From an uncultured Opitutales bacterium (GTDB lineage Bacteria; Verrucomicrobiota; Verrucomicrobiia; Opitutales; UBA2995), in NCBI GenBank assembly GCA_938075565.1, contig CALJGU010000030.1, positions 1-64,000 on the forward strand: a DNA stretch of 64,000 nucleotides, written 5' to 3'. Under the pieces are notes generated by a model. That model saw nothing but the letters and a program-made list of their open reading frames with translations. It made no database searches and was not told the DNA's origin. How positions within the stretch are numbered: position 1 is the stretch's first letter; each line of letters starts with the position of its first letter. Positions 55,406 through 64,000 of this stretch are shown piece by piece. Made by a program: the position numbers and the translations under genes.

Positions 55406-56611
55406 ATGCTACCGTTTAAGAAAAAGAAGCCGGCTTTCATTAGCTCCATTAAGCAACGAATCCTGAAGGATGAGTTGACGAAGCTGCGCGTGAAGCACGA
55501 CCTCTGGTACCAAGCATTTGAAAAACAGGAGCGCAACAAGGTGTGGCTAGATGGAAAGCAGTACCTTATGCTTTCGAGCAATGACTACCTTGGTTTGGGC
55601 TTTGATCTGCGCGTCAAAGAAGCTGCCAAAGAAGCTTTAGATATTTGGGGTACCAGTCCAACTGGCTCCCGTTTCGCCAATGGTAGCCGAAATTATCACA
55701 AGGAATTGGAAGAGCAAATAGCGGACTTCTTAGGAAAGGAGTCCTGCCACGTTCATTCAGCCGGATATCTTTCCTGTGTAGCCTCCGTATCCTGCTTCGT
55801 AGGCAAGGGGGATGTGGCTCTCGTGGATCGCAATGTGCACTCCAGTTTGTGGGAAGGATTGAAGCTTTCCATGGCGACAATCGAAAAATTCCGTCACAAT
55901 AATCCAGCTAGTTTGGAAGAAGAGTTATCCTTTGTGGGGGCTGACCGTAAGAAAATGCTGGTAGCTGAAGGTGTTTATTCAATGGAAGGGCACGTCGCTC
56001 CCTTGGATCAGTTTGTCGAGATCGGACAGCGGCATGATTGCTTTATCGTAGTTGATGATGCTCATGGGTTTGGTGTGTTGGGAGATCAGGGGAGAGGTAC
56101 GGCCGATTATTTCGGTGTTACGGATTCCGTGGACGTGATTTCTGGAAGCTTTTCCAAATCCCTTGCAAGTACTGGCGGGTTCGTAGCTGGTGACAAAGAA
56201 GTGATCGATTACTTACGGACCTACTCCAAGCAGACTATATTTTCTGCGGCTATCAATCCGACCCAAGCGGCAATCGCCAGCAGGGCATTAGAAATTCATT
56301 TGGAAGAACCGGAGCATCTGGAACGCCTCTGGAGCAACACCCGCAGGTATCATAAGTTTCTTGAGGGTATTGGTCTGGATTATTGGGAAAGTGTAACTCC
56401 CGCTACTCCTATCGTCGCCGGATCCAAAGAACGCGCTTATTTCTTTTCTGAACGTCTTAAAGAAAAAGGCGTTTATGCAAACATCATTATTCCTCCCGGT
56501 GTTCCACCTGGCAAAGAGTTGGTGAGAACTGGAATGTCCGCGAGTTTTTCCGATGATGACCTTGATCGATTAGAGGCAGCTATCACCTATGCTGCCAAAG
56601 CATTGAAGTGA
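55406..56611 (+). CDS. Alpha-oxoamine synthase (BioF/KBL/serine palmitoyltransferase family)
   Basis: 401 residues, PLP-dependent. Motifs are SSNDYLGLGFD, SPTGSRFANGSRNYH, the substrate-site histidines in VDRNVHSSLWEG, VVDDAHGFGVLG (D217, H220) and the PLP lysine K251 in GSFSKSLASTGGFV. The family condenses an amino acid with acyl-CoA: BioF (alanine), KBL (glycine), SPT (serine), HemA (glycine). The FSKSLASTGG segment and the YLRTYSKQTIFSAAINP region look most like bacterial serine palmitoyltransferases, suggesting sphingolipid synthesis, but this is recollection, not alignment. It is monocistronic, 90 bases after gspF. Confidence 0.85.
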   Translation: MLPFKKKKPAFISSIKQRILKDELTKLRVKHDLWYQAFEKQERNKVWLDGKQYLMLSSNDYLGLGFDLRVKEAAKEALDIWGTSPTGSRFANGSRNYHKELEEQIADFLGKESCHVHSAGYLSCVASVSCFVGKGDVALVDRNVHSSLWEGLKLSMATIEKFRHNNPASLEEELSFVGADRKKMLVAEGVYSMEGHVAPLDQFVEIGQRHDCFIVVDDAHGFGVLGDQGRGTADYFGVTDSVDVISGSFSKSLASTGGFVAGDKEVIDYLRTYSKQTIFSAAINPTQAAIASRALEIHLEEPEHLERLWSNTRRYHKFLEGIGLDYWESVTPATPIVAGSKERAYFFSERLKEKGVYANIIIPPGVPPGKELVRTGMSASFSDDDLDRLEAAITYAAKALK

Positions 56612-56835
56612 TCGAATTAGCTTCACTCACCTTGTCGGTGAGTCGGTTTGTAAAAGAATTCCGCATAGGAGTGCGGGTTTCTGTGAAAAGATTGATAAAA
56701 GGTGGTTCTCAACCGTTTTGATGGGACAGGCATCGAAGCCTATTTAGAAAAGGAAGCATCCTATCACTCACCTGTCGCGGACGCTCTCATCCTGTCTGTT
56801 GGAAGCAACAAGTATCTTATCAATAACTGATTGCC

Positions 56836-57222
56836 ATGAATATGCCCGACTCTGTGCTTCTTGTAGAAGACGAAGCTCACATCCGTTTAATGTTTCGAAA
56901 AGTTTTCGAACTCATGGGTATTCCCGATATCCGGGAAGCTAAGAATGGTTTAGAAGCCTGTAACATGTATGGATCTGATCCCACTGACGTGGTGATGATG
57001 GACATCAATATGCCTGAGATGAATGGCCTTGATGCCATGGAGCGAATCTTGAAGGCCGATCCTGACGCGACCGTTGTCATGCTCACTTCCCTGAGTAATC
57101 GCAATACGGTTGATACCAGCCTGAAAGCCGGAGCGACCTACTTTATCCGGAAAGATACTCCGATTACCGAAATGCAGGCCACACTCACTGAGGTGTTCGA
57201 ACGAGTGTTTGCTACCAGCTAG
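56836..57222 (+). CDS. CheY-like single-domain response regulator
   Basis: 128 residues, receiver domain only. It has the acidic pair in LLVEDEAHIR, the phospho-acceptor Asp in VVMMDINMPEMNG, Thr/Ser in VVMLTSLSN and the conserved lysine in YFIRKDTPITE. With no output domain, it should act by protein-protein contact, like CheY or PilG/PilH. It sits 34 bases upstream of the PilB-like ATPase gene on the same strand, suggesting a role in pilus or motility control. No histidine kinase is nearby. Confidence 0.93.
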   Translation: MNMPDSVLLVEDEAHIRLMFRKVFELMGIPDIREAKNGLEACNMYGSDPTDVVMMDINMPEMNGLDAMERILKADPDATVVMLTSLSNRNTVDTSLKAGATYFIRKDTPITEMQATLTEVFERVFATS

Positions 57223-57256
57223 ATTTTCTCCTCCAACTCTCCAGCCGCTTAGTCCA

Positions 57257-59131
57257 ATGCCTATCAAGAAAAAAGACGAACCGCAGATCATTCGGTACAA
57301 TCTTAAAGAACTCATGCAAAGTGCTCAGTATGAGCGCGAAAATAATGTGATCGGTAAAGAACGGATTGACCGTTTGGAAATCGAGCAGATGTTCCGCAAT
57401 AAGCTGGAGAAAAAAGGTGCTAAGAAGAAAGAGAAGAAGACGTTTGATGAGTTGATCAATATCGTTGATCCGATCATTCCTGAAGAGCATCGCATCATCA
57501 TTAAGGAGCATTTGGAGACCGACTCTTTAAAGGGTGTCGAGGACACGGTGATAAAGGGTCTGATTGGTAAACGGCAAGCTGGTGAGCTATGGGCTAATAA
57601 ACTTGGCATTGCTTATTTAGATCCCATCTAATCCGTCATTACTGAAGACGCTCTCGCTCTCATTCCTGAGGAAATTGCGCGAAAGGCACATGTACTACCT
57701 CTATACTTTCTAAACAACGTCCTCACGGTTTCTACTTCTGTGCCATTGGATGAAGAACAGCTCAGACGCTTAAAATTTATTAGCGGACATGAAATCAGTC
57801 CGATCTTCGGATTTCCTTCTGAGATCAGAGATGCGATTGATATCCATTACGCTTCCGAGGAAGATGTAAGCTCAGTTATTAAGCGCTTTCAGGAGCAAAA
57901 GAAAGGCATCCTGGATGACCTCGATGAGCTTGAGTTGGATTCACTCGCTGAGTCTGAGACCTTGGCAAACATCCTGGATTCGATCGTACACTTTGGCATC
58001 AAGGAAAATGCATCTGATATCCACATCGAACCGATGGAGACCAAATGTCGCGTTCGTTTTCGTATCGATGGTCGACTGCGTGAAATCTTAAGTATTCACA
58101 AATCACTCCTGCCTGCTCTCGCTTCGCGTGTGAAGGTCTTGTGCAAGTTGGACATCGCAGAAAAGCGCTTCCCTCAGGATGGCCGTTATGAAATGGCACT
58201 GGGTATGAACAAAGCTGAGTTCCGGGTTTCGTTCATTCCGGCGAGTTACGGATCCAAGATTGTTATTCGTATTCTAGGTTCTACAGGACGTAAAGGAGCC
58301 ATGTCTTTGGATGACATGCTTGTCTCACATAACATCCTAAAACCTTGGAGAAAGATCATTCGTAACCCAAACGGTATTGTTTTTGTTACTGGACCTACTA
58401 GTAGTGGTAAAACAACTACTTTATATGCTTCTTTGCAGGAGTTGAATACTCCGGATGTAAATATTTCAACTATTGAGGATCCTATTGAAATTACCTTGGA
58501 GGGATTAACTCAATCACAGGTTAATCACTCTATCGAACTGGGATTCCCTGATCTCCTGAGGTCTTTGCTTCGTCAAGATCCGGATATTATCCTGGTAGGA
58601 GAAATTCGTGACTTGGAAACCGCCAAGATTGCATCTGAAGCGGCTCTAACTGGTCACTTGGTATTTGCTACTTTGCACACGAACAATGCGCCACAAGCGG
58701 TGACTCGTTTATTGGAAATTGGAATTGAGCCTTATATGGTCGCTCCTTCCATTAGCGCTGTGTTGGCTCAACGGCTTTGCGCACGTCTTGATGACGACAA
58801 CAAGGAAGCTTATCGTCCTTCTCGCGAAGTTTTGGCACCTTTCTTTGAAGACGTTTTAGATATAGATGATTTATTGCTGTTCCGACCTACTGCAAATGTA
58901 GCTGGAACTCCTCAGGCCTATAAAGGGCGGGTTGCGATTCATGAAATGGTAACCATTTCTGACGAAATCCGATCGTTGATCTCTGATCGAGCAAGTGTTC
59001 AGGCTCTAACTCGAGCAGCTGAAAAAGTTGGCTATCGTACTCTGCGTTACGATGCACTGAAGAAAGCGTTACTGGGTCTTACTTCCCTCGAAGAAGTCGA
59101 TCGCAATACGCCTCAAGAATGGCGTTGTTAG
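57257..59131 (+). pseudogene. pilB: PilB/GspE-type ATPase gene interrupted by an in-frame TAA
   Basis: One continuous frame from the ATG at 57257 to the stop at 59131 is broken only by TAA at 57629-57631. Upstream it encodes 124 residues ending GELWANKLGIAYLDPI. Directly after the stop the same frame continues SVITEDALALIPEEIARKA, VLPLYFLNNVLTVSTSVPLD, the rest of a MshEN-type N-domain. The ATPase core follows: DIHIEP, Walker A GPTSSGKTT, ISTIEDPIEITLEGL, DPDIILVGEIRD and ATLHTNNAPQAV. The zinc tetracysteine motif of GspE is absent. Restart at the GTG at 57740 would give a 463-residue protein lacking the N-domain. It is probably the pilus extension ATPase, as the T2SS has its own GspE. A base-call error remains possible. 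Confidence 0.82.
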
Positions 59132-60207
59132 TCGCGGTTCTCTTCAGCGTATTTTTGAGCAAGTAGGGACAATTCAGCCGAGATGAATGCGTGCTCCTGT
59201 GTCATTGCATTCTCAGTTCGATTGATACTATCCAGTATCAGTTCTCCAAAGAAGGGAAAGTGTTGAGCCCCTTCGAATGTGAATTCTCGTTCCTCTTCCT
59301 GATTAACTAGAAGAACGGATGGAGGATTGTTAGGTCGCCCAACATCTAAGTACTTTCGGACTTCAATGTATCCGTCTGTTCCTAGAGCAAACAACCGTCC
59401 ATCTCCCCAGGCTCGTGCCGCATCTGGCGTAAACCAATCAATACGACAATAACACGACGTCCCGTTGTCTAGGGTTAATGAGGCTTCACCAAAATCGTCG
59501 AGTTCAGGTTTGTCGGGATTATTGAAATTCTCAACCCGAGCAAAGTTTACTTTCCCTTGGGTGGTATTTCCGAAATAGAGGAATTGTTCGAATTGGTGGC
59601 TACCAATATCGGTGAGGATGCCTCCATAGCGCGACTTGTCGAAAAACCAATCGGGCCTGTTGTCCTTACTCAGCCGATGAGGTGCAGCGACTATCACCTG
59701 AAGAAGCTTACCAATAGCTCCTTGGCGGACGAGCTCACCCGCATGGAAGGTGGGAGCGTTGTGTAAACGTTCGCTGAAGTAGACCATGTATTTTTGCTTG
59801 GTCTCTTCAACCTTCGCTCTTGCCGAAGCCAATTGATCCAAGGTCGTGAACGGTGCTTTATCCGTAAAGTAATCCTTACCGGCATCCATGACCTCCAGTC
59901 CCACTTTGCAGCGCTCATTTGGAATCGCAGCGGAGGCAACCAGCTTAATTTCCGGATCATCCAGAATACGGCGGATATCATCCACAATTTCTGCTTGTGG
60001 AAATTGCTTCTGCCAGGTTTTTACGCGTTCAGCATCTGTGTCGAAGACATAGCGAAGATCACCTCCCGCTTTTTGCAGGGCTCCGGTCATGCCATTGATA
60101 TGCATGTGATCCAAGTGGGCCACGGCGAAGGGGAATTCGCCGGGTTCGACTACTGGTTTTGACTGCCCTTGCGGGTCATATGACATTCCGTCTGATGCCT
60201 GGCTCAT
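59128..60207 (-). CDS. Gfo/Idh/MocA-family dehydrogenase, degenerate nucleotide motif
   Basis: 359 residues. The C-terminal dehydrogenase fold is clear (GGILTDIGSHQFEQFLYF with the catalytic-type histidine; WFFDKSRYGG), and the EKP-type lysine motif is DKAPFTT. The N-terminal glycine-rich GxGxxG of the Rossmann fold is replaced by AVAHLDHMHINGM, so cofactor binding may differ from classical members. It begins with an 18-residue tail that may indicate a longer start than needed. It lies 4 bases downstream of the next gene on the same strand, forming a two-gene operon. The substrate is unknown, presumably a sugar or cyclitol. Confidence 0.82.
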   Translation of the reverse strand: MSQASDGMSYDPQGQSKPVVEPGEFPFAVAHLDHMHINGMTGALQKAGGDLRYVFDTDAERVKTWQKQFPQAEIVDDIRRILDDPEIKLVASAAIPNERCKVGLEVMDAGKDYFTDKAPFTTLDQLASARAKVEETKQKYMVYFSERLHNAPTFHAGELVRQGAIGKLLQVIVAAPHRLSKDNRPDWFFDKSRYGGILTDIGSHQFEQFLYFGNTTQGKVNFARVENFNNPDKPELDDFGEASLTLDNGTSCYCRIDWFTPDAARAWGDGRLFALGTDGYIEVRKYLDVGRPNNPPSVLLVNQEEEREFTFEGAQHFPFFGELILDSINRTENAMTQEHAFISAELSLLAQKYAEENRD

Positions 60208-60211
60208 GATC

Positions 60212-61258
60212 TTATAAATTTATAGGTTGTCCGTTGTTCTTTGCGCTTTCGTAAATAGCAGAGATGAGAGCGATTGCTTTCCTGGCCTCATGGCCATCCA
60301 CGTAGGGTATACGATTCTCCTCAATCGCTGACACTACGTCTTGAAAATTATACTGGTGACTTTCCGGAGTGATCGCGGATGGATCGTTGGCACCGATAGC
60401 CGCGACTTGAGGGTCGATCAGGTATTCCTCGAGGATGCTTTTGTCACTGGATTCCTCTTCGCGAAAGCTCCATTGTCTAAACTTGTCATCGGACAGGACG
60501 ACTGATCCTTGATCGCCATTGATGTAGACCTCGGCTGGGTTCCCATTTTCCGACCAGCATGCGGTTGAGCCTTCAATGATTCCTCGGGCTCCGCTTTCAA
60601 ATTCGAGAGTCGCTACCGCAGTGTCTTCCACTTTGATGCCTTTATGCAGGGCACGAGTGCTACTCGCAGAGACTCGTTTAACCGGACCAGCAAGGTAGAG
60701 AAGCAAATCAATCGCGTGGATACCTTGGTTTTTCAAAGCGCCGCCACCGTCCCAGCGCCAGGTTCCTTTCCAATTGCTTGTTTTGTAGTAGTCAGGTTCG
60801 CGATACCAGCGAATGGATGCTCCGGCCAGGGCGACATTCCCAAAGCGCTTTTTGTCGACTGCGGCTTTGAATGCCTGGGTTGCTGGATTAAAACGTCGGT
60901 TGAAAATCCCGGCCAACGTTACGCCTCCTCGATCCGCCGCTTCTATCATTTGGTCCACACGTTCGAGGGAAACCTCCAACGGTTTTTCGCAAATGATGTG
61001 TACTCCAGCAGATGCTGCCTTTTGGGCGGGTTCTAAATGAGCCCCAGAGGGAGTGGCAATGGTCACAATCTCAATTCCACTCTCTTTGAAAAACAGATCT
61101 TCGTCCGAATAAGCTTTGCAGCCAAACTCTTCTGCCAGGGCGTCGGCTGACTCCTGACGACGAGCAAAAACTGCGGTGAGTTCAGAGCCCTCCATCGCTT
61201 GGATCGCTTGAGCATGAAATCGTGCGATCATACTTCCGCCGTATATTCCGAATTTCAT
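60212..61258 (-). CDS. Gfo/Idh/MocA-family dehydrogenase
   Basis: 348 residues. The nucleotide motif is FGIYGGSMIARFHA, the catalytic motif is CEKPLEVSLE, and the C-terminal domain shows WRWDGGGALKNQGIHAIDLLLYLAG with the conserved histidine. It uses NAD(P) to oxidise or reduce a sugar-type substrate. It is the first gene of the minus-strand pair, divergent from a third family member across 179 bases that contain two palindromes. Clusters of such paralogues are usual in Verrucomicrobia and Planctomycetes. Confidence 0.9.
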   Translation of the reverse strand: MKFGIYGGSMIARFHAQAIQAMEGSELTAVFARRQESADALAEEFGCKAYSDEDLFFKESGIEIVTIATPSGAHLEPAQKAASAGVHIICEKPLEVSLERVDQMIEAADRGGVTLAGIFNRRFNPATQAFKAAVDKKRFGNVALAGASIRWYREPDYYKTSNWKGTWRWDGGGALKNQGIHAIDLLLYLAGPVKRVSASSTRALHKGIKVEDTAVATLEFESGARGIIEGSTACWSENGNPAEVYINGDQGSVVLSDDKFRQWSFREEESSDKSILEEYLIDPQVAAIGANDPSAITPESHQYNFQDVVSAIEENRIPYVDGHEARKAIALISAIYESAKNNGQPINL

Positions 61259-61319
61259 CTACTATTGTGTGTGTTTTTGGCTGAGAGTGGGATGACTATG
61301 TTAGTTATGAAAAAATTCA

Positions 61320-61338
61320 GTCTAGACTAACACGTGTT
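61320..61338. promoter_or_regulatory. Paired palindromes in divergent Gfo/Idh/MocA promoter
   Basis: GTCTAGAC (61320-61327) and AACACGTGTT (61329-61338) are both perfect palindromes separated by one base. They lie between the divergent starts at 61258 and 61438. The second resembles the symmetric half of LacI- or GntR-type operators. No regulator gene is adjacent. Confidence 0.35.
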
Positions 61339-61437
61339 GGGTTGAGTTGAATCACTCCTTCTGCTCAATTCAAGCGCGGAAAATCAGTTACCGCAAAAAT
61401 CGGAACAAATCTCACCAACAGCGAATTTAATCACATC

Positions 61438-62598
61438 ATGGAAAACGAAGTACGACTAGGAATCATTGGATTGGGAAATATGGGTCAGTTTTATGCCCGT
61501 GCTATTTTGGATGGGGAAGTCCCCGGATTGAAGCTGACGGCTGTGTGCGATATGGATAAAGACCGGGTATCAGCTTTTGAAGGTGTCGAGCCATTCACTG
61601 ATACTGATGAACTTTTAAAATCCGGGGTCGTCGACGCGGTTCATATCGCAACCCCCCACTACTTTCATACGACCTTGGGTATTGCTGCTCTTGAGGCAGG
61701 CTTGCATGTGCTCGTTGACAAACCTGTGTCGGTTCACAAGGCCGACTGTGAACGTTTGAATGCCGCCCACACCAACAAAGATCTCGTTTTCTGTGGTATG
61801 TTTAACCAGCGGACAGATCCGCATTACTTGAAACTCAAGAGCCTCATCGATAATGGTGAGCTCGGAGAGATTCGCCGCATCCAATGGACCGTTACAGATT
61901 GGTTTCGCACTGAAGCTTATTATGGATCTGGTGCCTGGCGCGCTACCTGGAAAGGGGAGGGCGGCGGCGTGCTGCTTAACCAGTGTCCTCATCAGCTGGA
62001 TCTCTGGCAGTGGCTCTTTGGTATGCCGGCTGAAATTTATTCTCAATGTGACTTGGGTCGCTTTCACGACATCGAAGTCGAGGATGCTGTTACCGCTCTC
62101 ATGCGATACGACAATGGTACCACCGGAGTATTTATTTCCACCACAGGTGAGTCTCCTGGAGTGAACCGTCTGGAAATCGCCTGCGAACGTGGATTGGTGC
62201 TTTTGGAAGATAACGAGATTCGCTGGACCCGCAATGAGGTCGAATCCTCGGTCTTTTCCCAAGAAAGCGACCAAGGCTTTGCTAAACCCGATTCTTGGAA
62301 TGTTGAAATCCCTGTGGACGGAAACGGTGAGCAGCATATGGGAGTCTTCAAAAATTTCACCCAAGCCATTCTCAAGGGAGAAGATCTATTCTGCCCTGCG
62401 GAAGATGGCATTCACTCCGTCGAGTTAGCCAACGCCATTCTTTACTCTGGCCTGAAGCACGAACCTATTAAACTTCCGCTAGATAGTGCCGAGTATGAAG
62501 CCTGCCTCAATAAATTGATCGAGGAATCTACCCATGTGAAGAAAGTAGTGGAGACCAAGGTTGAGACGAACATGAGCGCTTCTTTTCAGAAGAAGTAG
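61438..62598 (+). CDS. Gfo/Idh/MocA-family dehydrogenase
   Basis: 386 residues. The nucleotide motif is LGIIGLGNMGQFYAR, then IATPHYFHTTLGIAAL, the catalytic-lysine motif VDKPVSVHKAD, and KGEGGGVLLNQCPHQLDLWQWLFG with the conserved histidine. It is slightly longer than its two neighbours. It should be an NAD(P)-dependent sugar or inositol dehydrogenase, with substrate unknown. It is transcribed divergently from the other two and followed by a tRNA gene on the opposite strand. Confidence 0.92.
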   Translation: MENEVRLGIIGLGNMGQFYARAILDGEVPGLKLTAVCDMDKDRVSAFEGVEPFTDTDELLKSGVVDAVHIATPHYFHTTLGIAALEAGLHVLVDKPVSVHKADCERLNAAHTNKDLVFCGMFNQRTDPHYLKLKSLIDNGELGEIRRIQWTVTDWFRTEAYYGSGAWRATWKGEGGGVLLNQCPHQLDLWQWLFGMPAEIYSQCDLGRFHDIEVEDAVTALMRYDNGTTGVFISTTGESPGVNRLEIACERGLVLLEDNEIRWTRNEVESSVFSQESDQGFAKPDSWNVEIPVDGNGEQHMGVFKNFTQAILKGEDLFCPAEDGIHSVELANAILYSGLKHEPIKLPLDSAEYEACLNKLIEESTHVKKVVETKVETNMSASFQKK

Positions 62599-62649
62599 GG
62601 GAGATCGTCGAGCCCCAGCCATTTCTTGCGCGCTATGAGTACAAAAAAA

Positions 62650-62724
<75 letters not shown>

Positions 62725-62789
62725 GCATTACAAAGAACGGGTGAGATTTGGATTTTGGATCTAAATGTCAACCTTTGCTTCTGACATCT

Positions 62790-62818
62790 TTGAAAAAAGT
62801 TTAGGACCCCTCTATTTT
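62790..62818 (+). promoter_or_regulatory. Candidate sigma-70 promoter for rplY
   Basis: TTGAAA (62790-62795), 17 bases, then TATTTT (62813-62818), about 100 bases before the rplY start. Spacing is ideal but the -10 box is weak (4 of 6). A small hairpin with TTTTAG/CTAAAA arms follows. Confidence 0.35.
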
Positions 62819-62921
62819 TTTCGATCTTTTAGTTGATTTCTAAAAGCCAACTGGTACTGTCACTCGCTTTTTCCTTAGTCCCGGTCTGTCTAAAACGCCG
62901 GATATCAAGATTTTCAAAACC

Positions 62922-63578
62922 ATGTCAGAACTAAGTATTTCAGTCGACGCTCGCGAGGATGTAGGCCGCGGGGCAAACCGCCGCCTCCGCACCACCGGAA
63001 GATTCCCGGGCGTAATCTATAGCAAAGGCGAATCGCGCTCCGTATCTCTTGATAGCAAAGAGTTTGCGAAACTCCAGAAAGACCTGTTGGGGATTACTCC
63101 ACTGGTGACACTTATGGAAGGCAAAGAGGAAGTGATGGCTCTAGTCCAGGAGGTTCAGCGCCATCCGATTAAGGATTATTATATCCATGTGGACTTTCAT
63201 GAAGTCACCCGTGGAGAGGAGATTACTGCTCAAGCCTCATTGCACTACCTCGGTGAGCCTATTGGCGTGAAAAATGATGGCGGAACGCTCGAAACGCAGC
63301 TTCACGAGGTCGAAGTTCGTTCTCGTCCGAGAGATATTCCTAATTTTATCGAAGTGGATGTGTCCGGCCTTAACGTTGGCGACTCCCTTCATGTGAGTGA
63401 TCTCCCTGTCATTGAGGGAGTAACTTTTGTTACGCACGGAGACACGCTGATTGTAAGTGTGGGCGGTGCGATGCGCGAAGAAGAACCAGAAGTCGAAGTT
63501 TCAGAAGCTGCGGTAGAAGGAGATTCTGATGCTCAAGAAAAAACTGATGAAGGTATTTCCGGAGATGGGGAGTCCTAA
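62922..63578 (+). CDS. rplY: Ribosomal protein bL25 (general stress protein CTC form)
   Basis: 218 residues. The N-terminal 5S rRNA-binding domain (about 1-92) has DVGRGANRRLRTTGRFPGVIY and VQEVQRHPIKDYYIHVDF. A C-terminal TL5/CTC domain (about 95-185) follows, then an acidic Glu/Asp tail. It binds 5S rRNA in the large subunit. The order rplY-pth is common in bacteria, and pth starts 28 bases downstream. Confidence 0.95.
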   Translation: MSELSISVDAREDVGRGANRRLRTTGRFPGVIYSKGESRSVSLDSKEFAKLQKDLLGITPLVTLMEGKEEVMALVQEVQRHPIKDYYIHVDFHEVTRGEEITAQASLHYLGEPIGVKNDGGTLETQLHEVEVRSRPRDIPNFIEVDVSGLNVGDSLHVSDLPVIEGVTFVTHGDTLIVSVGGAMREEEPEVEVSEAAVEGDSDAQEKTDEGISGDGES

Positions 63579-63606
63579 TCGGTTTTTTTAATCCTGTTCT
63601 TTGAAA

Positions 63607-64000
63607 ATGTCTGTCTCCGTAATTGCCGGTCTCGGCAATCCGGGGAAATCCTACCAGGACACCCGCCACAATGTGGGTTTCCAGGTTGTCGATGCCTATG
63701 TTGAGAAGTTGGGCGGATCCTGGAAAGAGGAAGCCAAGTTTCTCGGTACTATATATACTTGGAAGCGAGGGCCCCGAAAGGTGCATTTTATCAAACCTCA
63801 GACTTTTATGAATCTGAGTGGAGATGCGCTCTCCAAGCTATTGAACTATTTTAAGATTCCTCTTGAGGAACTTGCTGTCGTCTACGATGACATCAATCTT
63901 GATCTGGGCCGCTTGAAAATTAATCAGGATGGTGGTGCTGGAGGGCACAACGGTATTGAGGATCTTTTCAACAAACTGGGCCGCCGGTTCATCCGTTTTC
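63607..64000 (+). CDS. pth: Peptidyl-tRNA hydrolase (3' end outside window)
   Basis: The ATG at 63607 opens a frame that runs past the window end; 131 residues are visible. Pth motifs are IAGLGNPGKSYQDTRHNVGF (the catalytic histidine follows TR), KPQTFMNLSG, VVYDDINLDLG and GGAGGHNGIEDLF. It releases peptides from stalled peptidyl-tRNA. The visible part is intact. Confidence 0.95.
   Translation, partial: MSVSVIAGLGNPGKSYQDTRHNVGFQVVDAYVEKLGGSWKEEAKFLGTIYTWKRGPRKVHFIKPQTFMNLSGDALSKLLNYFKIPLEELAVVYDDINLDLGRLKINQDGGAGGHNGIEDLFNKLGRRFIRF

Noticed and set aside
56702-56830. Small open frame of 42 codons (GTG start) between the oxoamine synthase and the response regulator
   Set aside because: It has no usable ribosome-binding spacing, no recognisable domain and no ATG. 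The 224-base gap otherwise holds only two short hairpins (ACTCACC/GGTGAGT and CCGCA/TGCGG).
59128-62598. Three Gfo/Idh/MocA genes as a complete new catabolic pathway
   Set aside because: No transporter, kinase, hydrolase or regulator is attached, so no pathway can be supported from this window.

Overview
The window is ordinary bacterial chromosome of moderate GC, tightly packed and mostly arranged in short operons. Gene content suggests a free-living Gram-negative of the PVC group, most likely Verrucomicrobiota (Opitutae-like): tandem RNase HIII and HII genes, a sulfatase, a cluster of Gfo/Idh/MocA dehydrogenases, an AP-endonuclease-2-like sugar isomerase, outer-membrane secretins and Lnt. 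No 16S rRNA lies in the window, so the placement is inference.

Layout. 1-3530: inner-membrane and secretin genes of a type IV pilus (PilN/O/P-like, PilQ), closed by a strong terminator. 3603-7161: CPBP protease, then an ECF sigma factor, a one-helix membrane protein (probable anti-sigma) and an HtrA-like protein with all three catalytic residues lost; then YjbQ. 7165-12691: KdsD, LysM/TPR lipoprotein, cysteine desulfurase, RecF, TauE-type exporter, RuvC. 12760-20638: DnaE, sulfatase, bS21, sugar isomerase, MutY. 20662-28337: RNase HIII, RNase HII, GlpD, YqeY, PdxJ, AcpS, NnrDE and a dprA destroyed by two frameshifts and an in-frame stop. 28327-33947: sodium symporter, HIT protein, a small inverted-repeat element carrying a dead GxxExxY gene, NrdR, UDP-xylose synthase, DoxX and SDR proteins. 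34131-44208: MetY, CsgG-like protein, SecA, Lnt and three-gene transhydrogenase (pntA-pntAB-pntB). 44411-55315: an eleven-gene type II secretion operon G-H-I-J-K-L-M-D-C-E-F. 55406-59131: an alpha-oxoamine synthase (possible serine palmitoyltransferase), a CheY-like receiver and a PilB/GspE-type ATPase interrupted by one in-frame TAA. 59128-62598: three Gfo/Idh/MocA genes. 62650-64000: tRNA-Asn, bL25 and the start of Pth.

The least ordinary features are: (i) lesions in two genes tied to natural transformation, dprA and a pilus-type ATPase, while the pilus secretin genes and the T2SS look intact; (ii) the pseudo-HtrA protein encoded with an ECF sigma/anti-sigma pair; (iii) the inverted-repeat-bounded GxxExxY unit, whose right repeat supplies the stop codon of the neighbouring gene. 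I saw no CRISPR array, prophage, IS transposase or clear undescribed defence or biosynthetic system.
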